Source: Arthrobacter sp. H-02-3 (GTDB taxonomy: Bacteria; Actinomycetota; Actinomycetes; Actinomycetales; Micrococcaceae). From it: a DNA stretch of 64,000 nucleotides. Below the pieces are notes generated by a model. That model had not been told where the DNA came from and searched no databases. It saw nothing but the letters and a program-made list of their open reading frames with translations. Within the stretch, counting starts at the first letter, position 1. Every line of letters starts with the position of its first letter. Shown one piece after another: positions 1-7,107 of this stretch. Position numbers and translations under genes: made by a program. The DNA is taken from positions 120,084-184,083 of the forward strand of contig NZ_PYUI01000008.1 of NCBI RefSeq assembly GCF_003097355.1. The letters are read 5' to 3'.

Positions 1-549
1 ATGGGCAGCTTCCCCCAGAAGGGCGCGCAGATCCTCCCTGACCAGCTTGCCGGTCGGATCGCTAAACCCGTCCAGGTAGTCCATCTGGACGGCGTGGGTC
101 TGGTTGGCCATGAGCACCAGCCCGGCGGAGGACACGTGCACGGGCATCCGGCCGGCCACCTGGGCACGGTTGGCAACAGAACCCCGGCGGGACAGCCGTT
201 CCACGAAGAGCGCTTCCCAGCCATCCAGCACGGCGAGGTTCACGTTTTGGTTCAGCACCTGCTGGATGTCCTCCATGAAGGGCAGCGCAGCCTGGCGGAG
301 CTCAAGCGTGGGGGAATTGCGGTTGACGAGCTCCCAGAGCCGCAGCCCGAGGCTGACCGAGCCGCCAGGGCCGACATCAAGGAGTCCATGTCCGGCGAGT
401 TGCCGGACCAGCCTGTGCGCGGTGGTCAGGGGAAGCTCTGCCCTGGCGGCAAGGTCGGAAAGCTGCAGTGCCGTGACACCCTCCGGGAAGGCGGCAATGA
501 GCCGCAGGATCCGGTCCACAACCGAGTCGCCGGAGGTCGAATTGGCCAC
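1..549 (-). CDS. IclR-family transcriptional regulator, partial (C-terminus outside window)
   Basis: The first 183 residues are open to the window edge, so only the C-terminal end is missing. Residues about 8-60 read as the IclR winged helix-turn-helix (SVVDRILRLIAAF, then LTTAHRLVRQLAGHGLL), followed by the start of the effector domain (LRQAALPFMEDIQQVLNQ, LFVERLSRRG). I chose the GTG at 549 because GGAG lies about seven bases upstream. It is divergent from an aromatic-acid MFS carrier with a 132-bp shared control region, so it probably regulates that carrier in response to an aromatic ligand (inference). Family assignment is firm; the ligand cannot be read. Confidence 0.88.
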   Translation of the reverse strand, partial: MANSTSGDSVVDRILRLIAAFPEGVTALQLSDLAARAELPLTTAHRLVRQLAGHGLLDVGPGGSVSLGLRLWELVNRNSPTLELRQAALPFMEDIQQVLNQNVNLAVLDGWEALFVERLSRRGSVANRAQVAGRMPVHVSSAGLVLMANQTHAVQMDYLDGFSDPTGKLVREDLRALLGEAAH

Positions 550-569
550 GATACTCCTTCCGTTCAATG

Positions 570-587
570 GTATGAAGTGTCCCATAC
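570..587. promoter_or_regulatory. Short inverted repeat, possible IclR operator
   Basis: GTATG (570-574) and CATAC (583-587) form an inverted repeat just upstream of the IclR start, in the divergent promoter region. IclR proteins bind such short palindromes, but five-base arms can arise by chance. Confidence 0.3.
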
Positions 588-623
588 AACACCGACGAGT
601 GATAGAACTCTCACGATAGGAAA

Positions 624-645
624 GTCCGGCCAACGCTGGCCGGAC
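624..645. promoter_or_regulatory. Perfect inverted repeat before the MFS carrier gene
   Basis: GTCCGGCCA and TGGCCGGAC pair perfectly over nine bases around the loop ACGC, 37 bases before the carrier start. No T-run follows, so it looks more like an operator or leader hairpin than a terminator. Confidence 0.5.
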
Positions 646-681
646 GCACGGAACCACGTCAAGAATAGCGCTGAGGTAGCA

Positions 682-1986
682 ATGTCAATGTCGTCATTGG
701 GCAACAAATCAAGGTGGCCCGTGTGGCTCTGCTGGCTGGCCATGGTGCTGGACGGCTTTGACCTGGTGGTCCTCGGCACGGTCATCCCGACACTCATCAA
801 GTCGCATGAACTTGGCTTCGACGCAATCGGGGCGACGTTCGCTGCGACCATCTCCCTGGTGGGTGTGGGGCTCGGCGCGCTCTTCATTTCCCCGCTATCG
901 GACCGCTTCGGCCGGCGGAACCTGCTGGTGGCCTGCGTGACGTGGTTCTCCATCTTTACGATCGCCGTCGTCTTCGCACCGAACGTGGCATGGTTCAGCA
1001 CGTTCCGGCTGCTTGCCGGCCTCGGCCTTGGCGCCTGCCTGCCAGCAGCGCTTGCCTACATGAACGACTACGCGCCCGCCGGAACGGCTGGAAAGTCCAC
1101 CACCCGGACCATGACCGGATACCACGCCGGCGCCATTGCCACCGCGTTCCTGGCCATCATGGTGATTCCAAGCTGGCGGACAATGTTCGTTGTGGGCGGC
1201 CTGGCCGGCCTTGCCTTGGTCCCTTTCCTGTGGTTCAAGCTTCCGGAAACCCTCCCGCCGGTGCACCACGTCCCCGTAGCCGCCACGTCACCGGCCACCA
1301 CTACCCCGGTCAACGCCCCGGTCCGCGCGAAGGCTGCGCCGCAAACAGCGCCGGAGGACGAGCGTGCCCGTTTCCGGGACCTGGCCCGCAAACCCTACCC
1401 GCTAATCGCCGCCGGCGTGGCCGTGGCCTCGTTCATGGGCCTGCTGCTGGTCTACGGTCTGAACACCTGGCTCCCGCAGCTCATGGCCTCCGCCGGCTAT
1501 AGCCTGAACGCCGGCCTCGCGTTGCTCCTGGTCCTCAATGTCGGAGCCGTGGTGGGCCTCCTGATTGCCGGAGTCCTGGCCGACCGGCACGGCACCAAGA
1601 GGATCGTTCTGCTCTGGTTTGGCCTTTCCGCCGTGTTCCTCGCCGGTCTCAGCATCCAGATCCAGAACGAAGTGGTGCTCTACGCCGCTGTCTTTGTCAC
1701 CGGCGTGTTCGTCTTCAGCTCCCAGGTCCTGGTCTACGCCTGGGTCAGCCAACTCTTCCCTGCTCGACTGCGTGGCACCGCCTTGGGCTTCGCCGCGGGC
1801 GTGGGGCGGTTGGGTGCCATTTTGGGTCCGGCCGTCACCGGCGCGCTGGTCGCCGCCGGCATCGCCTACCCGTGGGGCTTCTACGTTTTCGCCGCCGCCG
1901 CGGTCCTGGCGGTTCTCGCCCTGGCTTTCGTGCCGCAGACCATCGCCGCAACGTCCCGCACTGGTGCCGGCGTCGGGCAATCCTAG
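682..1986 (+). CDS. MFS transporter, aromatic acid:H+ symporter type (PcaK/BenK-like)
   Basis: A 434-residue, about 12-helix inner-membrane carrier. Helix 1 has the AAHS-family signature DGFDLVVLGTVIPTL; its acidic residue is needed for proton-coupled aromatic-acid uptake in characterised members. The loop 2-3 motif DRFGRR and its second-half counterpart DRHGTKR are present, with a long central loop (about residues 190-230). The frame is open back to base 1, but coding begins at the ATG at 682; the upstream part overlaps the divergent IclR gene. The last four bases overlap the convergent FUSC gene. The substrate is probably a hydroxybenzoate or protocatechuate-like acid, which would fit the pca operon about 22 kb away (inference). 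Confidence 0.88.
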   Translation: MSMSSLGNKSRWPVWLCWLAMVLDGFDLVVLGTVIPTLIKSHELGFDAIGATFAATISLVGVGLGALFISPLSDRFGRRNLLVACVTWFSIFTIAVVFAPNVAWFSTFRLLAGLGLGACLPAALAYMNDYAPAGTAGKSTTRTMTGYHAGAIATAFLAIMVIPSWRTMFVVGGLAGLALVPFLWFKLPETLPPVHHVPVAATSPATTTPVNAPVRAKAAPQTAPEDERARFRDLARKPYPLIAAGVAVASFMGLLLVYGLNTWLPQLMASAGYSLNAGLALLLVLNVGAVVGLLIAGVLADRHGTKRIVLLWFGLSAVFLAGLSIQIQNEVVLYAAVFVTGVFVFSSQVLVYAWVSQLFPARLRGTALGFAAGVGRLGAILGPAVTGALVAAGIAYPWGFYVFAAAAVLAVLALAFVPQTIAATSRTGAGVGQS

Positions 1987-3080
1987 GTGAGGCGCCCTGG
2001 CGCAGCCATCCCGCGACGGCCCCTCAGGCGGCGCCACGCCCCAGGCGCCAGCACGACGGCGATGCCGACGGCGGCACCGATCACGGTCTCCACGATTCTG
2101 TCGCGGAGCAGGATGCCGGGCGGTACAGGTGCCACGAGAAGCGTCGAAATCAGGGCCAGCGGCGTGACAAAGACCTGCGCCAGCATGTACTGACGCGCGA
2201 TGAACATCTCAGCGCCGAACTGGCACGCGGCAATGACCAGCACCGTCTGCCACGGCGTCGGCTGCAGCAGCAGGATCCCGGCGAGCAGTACCAGTCCCAC
2301 GACCGTGCCGGCGATACGCTGGAGGCCGCGGCTCACCCGGTGCCTGGTGGTGTGCCCCACGAGTGGCACGACGGCGGCCACCATCGCCCAGTAATTGTGG
2401 CCGATCCCGAGCCATTCGCCGGCGAGGGTCCCCAGCGTTCCGGCCAGGCCCGCCGCCACGAGATAGCCCGCACTTTCCTGCCACGCGGCGCGCTTCTCAG
2501 CCGGCGTCAGGCTCACGGGCTTGGCCTTGACCCATGGGGTCCGGCGGCTCCGGGCCACGCGTGAGGACTGGCCGATCAGCAGCGAGAACGCGACCGTGAG
2601 CACGGCCACCAGCATGCACTGCCACAGCGGGGGCTGGTTGGGGATCGACGCGATGGCCGCGAACGCGAAGATGTGGAACAGTGAACCCGAGGGACGCAGG
2701 CGCCACATGGCGACAACCAGGGAGCAACCGCCCGCCACGACGGTGGTGGCCGCAACCAGGAGCCAGGTGGCGCCTCCTCCCGAAAGCCCGAGGAGCCCGT
2801 CCACACGGGCGGTGAGGGCGGCCAGCAGCATCACCAGGAGCATGAGTCCTCCGGCCCGCACTTGGAGCGTCAGCCGCCGGGCGTGCGGTTCATTCCTGCC
2901 GTAGATCCCGGTGAAGGCACCGAAGGAGGCGAAGATCGCCAGATCCAGCCGGCCCAGCAGCACCAGGGTTATCAGCGGGACAAAGACGCCCACGGCGCAG
3001 CGGAGGGCAACCTGGTGGTCCTTGTTGGCAGGAGCGATGGTGAACATCTCGGCGAACAGCTTCACGGTGCCGGCCTCCAT
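1983..3080 (-). CDS. FUSC-family inner-membrane protein (aromatic acid exporter-like)
   Basis: A 365-residue membrane protein with two sets of hydrophobic helices separated by a basic cytosolic segment (about residues 180-205), the duplicated layout of FUSC-like proteins. The conserved second-half stretch YWAMVAAVVPLVGHT is clear. I placed the start at 3080, with AAAGG about 11 bases upstream; an ATG at 3173 would add 31 residues but has no ribosome site. Family members export aromatic carboxylates or polyamines, or are uncharacterised. The gene is convergent with the aromatic-acid carrier, with a four-base overlap. Substrate unknown. Confidence 0.75.
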   Translation of the reverse strand: MEAGTVKLFAEMFTIAPANKDHQVALRCAVGVFVPLITLVLLGRLDLAIFASFGAFTGIYGRNEPHARRLTLQVRAGGLMLLVMLLAALTARVDGLLGLSGGGATWLLVAATTVVAGGCSLVVAMWRLRPSGSLFHIFAFAAIASIPNQPPLWQCMLVAVLTVAFSLLIGQSSRVARSRRTPWVKAKPVSLTPAEKRAAWQESAGYLVAAGLAGTLGTLAGEWLGIGHNYWAMVAAVVPLVGHTTRHRVSRGLQRIAGTVVGLVLLAGILLLQPTPWQTVLVIAACQFGAEMFIARQYMLAQVFVTPLALISTLLVAPVPPGILLRDRIVETVIGAAVGIAVVLAPGAWRRLRGRRGMAAPGRLT

Positions 3081-3315
3081 AGCTTGGGGCGCCTTTCGTT
3101 GCGGTCTGTATATAACGACGGCGGCACTGGCATCCACCGTGGATTTTACGCCGGAACGTCGCCGCTGCCGCATAGTGACCCGTTGATCGGAATCTGACGG
3201 GCACCGGCGAAGTGGTAGCGTCTATCGGTTGAATCAAGCAACTGAATCAAGCACCTGTGAATCAGACAAGCGACTCACGGCAGAGACATCCAGCAACGCA
3301 CACCGGAGGTTCCCC

Positions 3316-3834
3316 ATGCTCAAAGGATTCAAGGATTTCATCCTGCGCGGCAACGTGATCGAGCTGTCCATCGCCGTCGTCGTCGGCACCGCCTTCACAG
3401 CCCTGGTCGGCGCCTTCACCGCCAACATCGTGAACCCGATCATCGCGGCGGCCGGCGGGGTCGAGACCCAGGGCCTGGGCTTCCACATCTGGCCCGGCAA
3501 CGACAAGACTTTCGTCAACATCGGCGCTGTGGTCACCGCCTTCCTGACCTTCCTCATCACCGCCGCGGTGGTTTACTTCATCTTCGTGGCCCCCATGAAC
3601 CGGATCAACAGGATGGTCAAGTACCGGTTGAGCGCAGCGGAGCCCGAGGAAGAGCCGATCCCGGCCGACACCGCGCTGCTGGCCGAAATCCGCGATCTGC
3701 TGGCCCGCCTGGCAGGCCCGGAACCCGACGGCGGCAGCGACCGTAACGTGGAGGGCAACATGGATCGCAACGGGGATGGCAACCTGGCGGGGACCGTGGA
3801 CGAGGACAGTCCCCGCCACGTGGCCAGCCGCTAG
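3316..3834 (+). CDS. mscL: Large-conductance mechanosensitive channel
   Basis: A 172-residue MscL. The N-terminal amphipathic helix (MLKGFKDFILRGNVIELSIA) leads into pore helix TM1 (VVVGTAFTALVGAFTANIV), a periplasmic loop, TM2 (about residues 75-97) and the cytosolic helix (LLAEIRDLLARL). The channel releases solutes during hypo-osmotic shock. The ATG at 3316 sits after GGAGGT; an earlier in-frame ATG at 3229 would add 29 residues that do not belong to the family. The C-terminal tail after the bundle helix is longer than usual, with four repeats around N-x-D/E-G-N. Confidence 0.95.
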   Translation: MLKGFKDFILRGNVIELSIAVVVGTAFTALVGAFTANIVNPIIAAAGGVETQGLGFHIWPGNDKTFVNIGAVVTAFLTFLITAAVVYFIFVAPMNRINRMVKYRLSAAEPEEEPIPADTALLAEIRDLLARLAGPEPDGGSDRNVEGNMDRNGDGNLAGTVDEDSPRHVASR

Positions 3835-3937
3835 ACACGTCCTGCCGCAGGCCTGCCGCGGGTAGGTCGGCAGCGGCGGTCCGAAACCGTCACCCGGCGG
3901 CAATCCGGCAGAAACAGCGGGCCGGAATCATGGGAGC

Positions 3938-4822
3938 ATGACGCGCGATGCCATTGGCAAAACCCCAGGTAAGACCTCAGGCAAGGCCCCCGGCACGACC
4001 CGGCACCCTGCCTCTTCCGAGTTGAGCTGCGAAGTGTGCGGCCAGATGCCGGAACCGACCAAGACCCGGCTGACCTTGGCGAATATCGCCGTGATGCTTC
4101 CGATCGAGTTGCTGGTGCATGCGGCGGTGGTGGGCACGCACCTGCCCTATGTTGCCAAGGTCCTGGTTCTGACGATGACCGCGACCATCCTGGTGATCTG
4201 GGTGGCGGAACCCTCGGCGGCCCGGATGCTCCGGGGCTGGCTGCACGCCCCGGCACTGCGCCACCGCAAACGGCTCGTCGCGGCGCCTGCCCTGTGGCGG
4301 GCGCGGACCATCTTGAAGGACAAGCCCGGGTCGCTGCAGAAGCTCACTCAGGCCATGGCCGGGCTGGACACCAACATTCTCAGTATCCACGTTCACCCCG
4401 TGGCCGGCGGCGTGCTGGACGAGTTCGTGCTCTCCGCACCGGGTGAAGTCCGCGAGCCCGATCTGCTCCGGGCGCTGCGGGCGGGCGGCGGTGCGGACCC
4501 GCATGTCTGGCCGACCACGGCCCTTGCCATGGCCGACGGCCAAACCGGGGCGCTGAGCCTGGCCGCCCGGATCGCGGCCAGCCCGGAGGAGCTCCCGCTG
4601 GCGGTCGCGGAACTATTGCGGGCCCGGATCATCACGGGACAGGCCTCCGGCAGCGCCGAGGCGACCCCCGCGAACGGTACGGTCCTGAAAATTCCGACGG
4701 CGTGGCACGGGCCCATTACGTTCTTCCGCCCCGGCGAGCCGTTCACGCCGGCCGAATCCGCCCGCGCGCACCGGCTTGCCGAACTCGCCGAGATCCTGGC
4801 GCACCGGCCGGCAGGACTATGA
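3938..4822 (+). CDS. ACT-domain protein with N-terminal membrane segments
   Basis: A 294-residue protein. A 30-residue Thr/Lys/Gly-rich N-terminus and a CEVCGQMP motif (about 31-38) precede two hydrophobic segments (about 47-88). Residues about 128-200 form an ACT domain (LKDKPGSLQKLTQAMAGLDTNI), a fold that usually binds amino acids. The C-terminal part (about 210-294) is unassigned. GGGAG lies four bases before the ATG. There is no enzyme domain, so a ligand-sensing role is an inference; CxxC near the N-terminus could bind metal. The gene stands alone, convergent with the polysaccharide cluster. Confidence 0.65.
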   Translation: MTRDAIGKTPGKTSGKAPGTTRHPASSELSCEVCGQMPEPTKTRLTLANIAVMLPIELLVHAAVVGTHLPYVAKVLVLTMTATILVIWVAEPSAARMLRGWLHAPALRHRKRLVAAPALWRARTILKDKPGSLQKLTQAMAGLDTNILSIHVHPVAGGVLDEFVLSAPGEVREPDLLRALRAGGGADPHVWPTTALAMADGQTGALSLAARIAASPEELPLAVAELLRARIITGQASGSAEATPANGTVLKIPTAWHGPITFFRPGEPFTPAESARAHRLAELAEILAHRPAGL

Positions 4823-4876
4823 GCCGGCTCCGGCCGGACGTCAAGAATGCACAATAGGAGGCGGTCGCCCGGGCCT

Positions 4877-4901
4877 GTCATTGACTCCAGGAATCAATGA
4901 C
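4877..4901. terminator. Candidate stem-loop at the end of the polysaccharide operon
   Basis: GTCATTGA (4877-4884) pairs perfectly with TCAATGAC (4894-4901) around a nine-base loop. The right arm contains the stop codon of the Wzz-like gene. It lies between two convergent genes, as expected of a terminator, but no T-tract follows. Confidence 0.4.
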
Positions 4902-5727
4902 TCCGGGACCGGCCTGCCGGGCCGGGCACGGTCAACAGGGAGGCCGGATCCCGCGGCTCGATGCCTGACACCACATTGTCCCGCGGATGAGGCTCATCAA
5001 GCGCTACGTCCGGGCGCGCGACGGGTGCCTTGGCGCGCTGGCGCCGGACCCTGACCGCATCTTGGGCTGGCTTCGGCTCCGCCCGCCGTCGCGCCGTGCC
5101 CAGCTCCACCGAGCGGGCGACGGAAACCGCCCCAAAGACCAGCAGCGCGCCACCGACCGCGACGATGATCAGGGTGCGCAGCCGGCTCGAGAACATCTCC
5201 TTGGCTTGGCCGGGCCCGTCCACCGGAAGCGCAGAGAACAGGTACAGCTCATCCGCGCCATTGATCGTCTGCACGTCGCGCAGGGTGGTGGTGAGTCGTT
5301 TGCCCAAGGCTAGCGCCGTATCGACTGCCTGCGCCGGCGATGTGCCGGAGGCTGCGAGCTGGAGCAGCATGCCGGAGGATGAGCTGCTGGACTGGGCCAC
5401 CGTGTACTCCACTCCGAGGCCCTGCTTCTGCAGCTCTTCGGCGACGTCCTGGGATCCAAGTTTGGTGATAATCACCTGGGCCAACAAGGTACGGTCGGGG
5501 CTCCTGAGGTAGGGGTTGTCCGAGTTCAGCGCAGCCAACTGCGGACTGGCTTGCAGTTCCTGGCTGGTGGGAGTCTTGGGTGTGATCAGGGCATAGGTCA
5601 TGGTCGCCTGATACGTGCGCTGCGCGAAGAACATTACGTACGCGCAGGCTGCGCACGTCAGCAGAACCATGGGAAGCGCCACCCATTTGTGCCGCCACAG
5701 GGTCTTGAGTACCGAAATCGGGTCCAT
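4894..5727 (-). CDS. Wzz/CpsC-like polysaccharide chain-length determinant protein
   Basis: A 277-residue protein with the polysaccharide co-polymerase layout: a short cytosolic N-terminus (MDPISVLKTLWRHK), TM1 (about 16-35), an extracytoplasmic domain, TM2 (about 184-206) and a basic cytosolic tail. There is no Walker motif, so the tyrosine-kinase half seen in Wzc is missing; no separate CpsD-like kinase is visible nearby. It would set polymer length with the polymerase gene just upstream (9-base gap). It is the last gene of the 17-kb cluster. Confidence 0.75.
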   Translation of the reverse strand: MDPISVLKTLWRHKWVALPMVLLTCAACAYVMFFAQRTYQATMTYALITPKTPTSQELQASPQLAALNSDNPYLRSPDRTLLAQVIITKLGSQDVAEELQKQGLGVEYTVAQSSSSSSGMLLQLAASGTSPAQAVDTALALGKRLTTTLRDVQTINGADELYLFSALPVDGPGQAKEMFSSRLRTLIIVAVGGALLVFGAVSVARSVELGTARRRAEPKPAQDAVRVRRQRAKAPVARPDVALDEPHPRDNVVSGIEPRDPASLLTVPGPAGRSRSH

Positions 5728-5736
5728 ATTCTCTTC

Positions 5737-7107
5737 CTACCCCCGGGGAACCGGTGCCGGGAGGGCTCCGGACGGAACCTCCCGGGCCTGTTCCAGTTGA
5801 TTCTTAACCATCAGCCAAGCGGTTCCTGACAGACCAATGAAAAACGGGCAAAGCAAAGCGAAAACGCCGAACGACATGGAGTCGAAAGTGCCCGACGCAA
5901 CAGTGGCGATGAGTCCGGCGGCGGCGGCAGCAGCGGCAAGCAGTTTAAGCTCCCGCGCCTGCGCATTCCTCGCTGCCGTCAGCGCAGCCAACGCCGGTAC
6001 CACCAGATACGCCAGAAGAGCGACGAGACCGATGACGCCCATGGTGACAGCGACCAGGAGGTATTCGTTGTCGAAGTTGTCTTTGGGCTGTACAGGTATC
6101 CAGGTGCCGGGACCGGAGCCGAACCAGGGCCGGTCAGACACCATCCGGAGGGCCAGCGGGTAGTCGCCAGTCCGGTACATCACGGAGGAATCCGAACTCC
6201 CGGCAGTCGAGGTGTTGAACATCGTGGAAATGAGTCCGGGCACCGCAATGAACAGGCCGGCGACACCCACCGGTACCACCACAGTGGCCCACTGCCTGGC
6301 AACCCTCGGCAGGAAGGGCACGGAAATCACCAGGGCGATGGCGAGACCGATCAAACCGGACCGCGAGACTGTCAAGGCATTCGCCGTAGCCAGCAATGCC
6401 ACGATCGACCAATTCAGCCATCTGGGTCCCCGCCGGTCGTACAGCGCCCGCCAGACGCCCAAGGGGAGCAGCATCGCGCTGACCACCCCCAGCTCAATCG
6501 GATGCATCGTGGTCCCGGAAACGCGCATGAGCGCGGCCCGGGATTGGAAAGCCGTCCCTGAGTTGTTGTCCACGAACCCCACCATGATCACTTTGAACCA
6601 CTCGACCGGATTGGTATGGGTTGCGAATTGAATAAGGGCGACGACGCAGCAGACCGCGCCGCCCGCCAGGATCCAGCGGACCAGTACCATCGCATCGTCG
6701 AGGGTCCGCACGGTTTCCGTTGTGACGAAGGCGATTCCGGCCGCAGCTAAGACCATTAGCATCCAGCGATCAGCTGCCGCTCGGCCTGTCACGGTACTGG
6801 CCCCGCTCAGGCCGGCAAACAAGTGCGCATAACTGACGCAGGATGCGATGAGGAACAGCAAGACCGCAGCCCGGCCCGGGTGGCGGAAGCCCACAGGATC
6901 ATGCAGTGCCAGGGCACCGGAAACCGCCCACAGGCCAAAGAGGGTCAAGGCAAGGAGCTCCGGGAGACTTCCACTGGCACCCACCGGCTCCAGGACCAGG
7001 TATGGCGGGACGGCTACGACGGTAAACGCCGTGACTTTGAGGAGCATCGGCGGGCCGGCGTGCTCCAGTCCCCTGACTGCAGTCGGGCTTGCGTACGTGC
7101 TCAGCAC
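5737..7107 (-). CDS. O-antigen ligase/polymerase family membrane protein (Wzy-like)
   Basis: A 456-residue protein with about 12 hydrophobic helices and a long extracytoplasmic loop near residues 270-330 containing SDRPWFGSGPGTW, typical of the O-antigen ligase/Wzy fold. In a Gram-positive-type cell with a Wzx flippase and a Wzz-like partner, the likely role is polymerising undecaprenyl-linked repeat units outside the membrane. The GTG at 7107 overlaps the preceding stop by seven bases and has GGGAGG six bases upstream. Ligase versus polymerase cannot be told from sequence. Confidence 0.78.
   Translation of the reverse strand: MLSTYASPTAVRGLEHAGPPMLLKVTAFTVVAVPPYLVLEPVGASGSLPELLALTLFGLWAVSGALALHDPVGFRHPGRAAVLLFLIASCVSYAHLFAGLSGASTVTGRAAADRWMLMVLAAAGIAFVTTETVRTLDDAMVLVRWILAGGAVCCVVALIQFATHTNPVEWFKVIMVGFVDNNSGTAFQSRAALMRVSGTTMHPIELGVVSAMLLPLGVWRALYDRRGPRWLNWSIVALLATANALTVSRSGLIGLAIALVISVPFLPRVARQWATVVVPVGVAGLFIAVPGLISTMFNTSTAGSSDSSVMYRTGDYPLALRMVSDRPWFGSGPGTWIPVQPKDNFDNEYLLVAVTMGVIGLVALLAYLVVPALAALTAARNAQARELKLLAAAAAAAGLIATVASGTFDSMSFGVFALLCPFFIGLSGTAWLMVKNQLEQAREVPSGALPAPVPRG

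Noticed and set aside
1..681. Long open frame on the + strand joined to the MFS carrier
   Set aside because: It overlaps the whole divergent IclR gene, has no family motif, and the carrier has a good start at 682.
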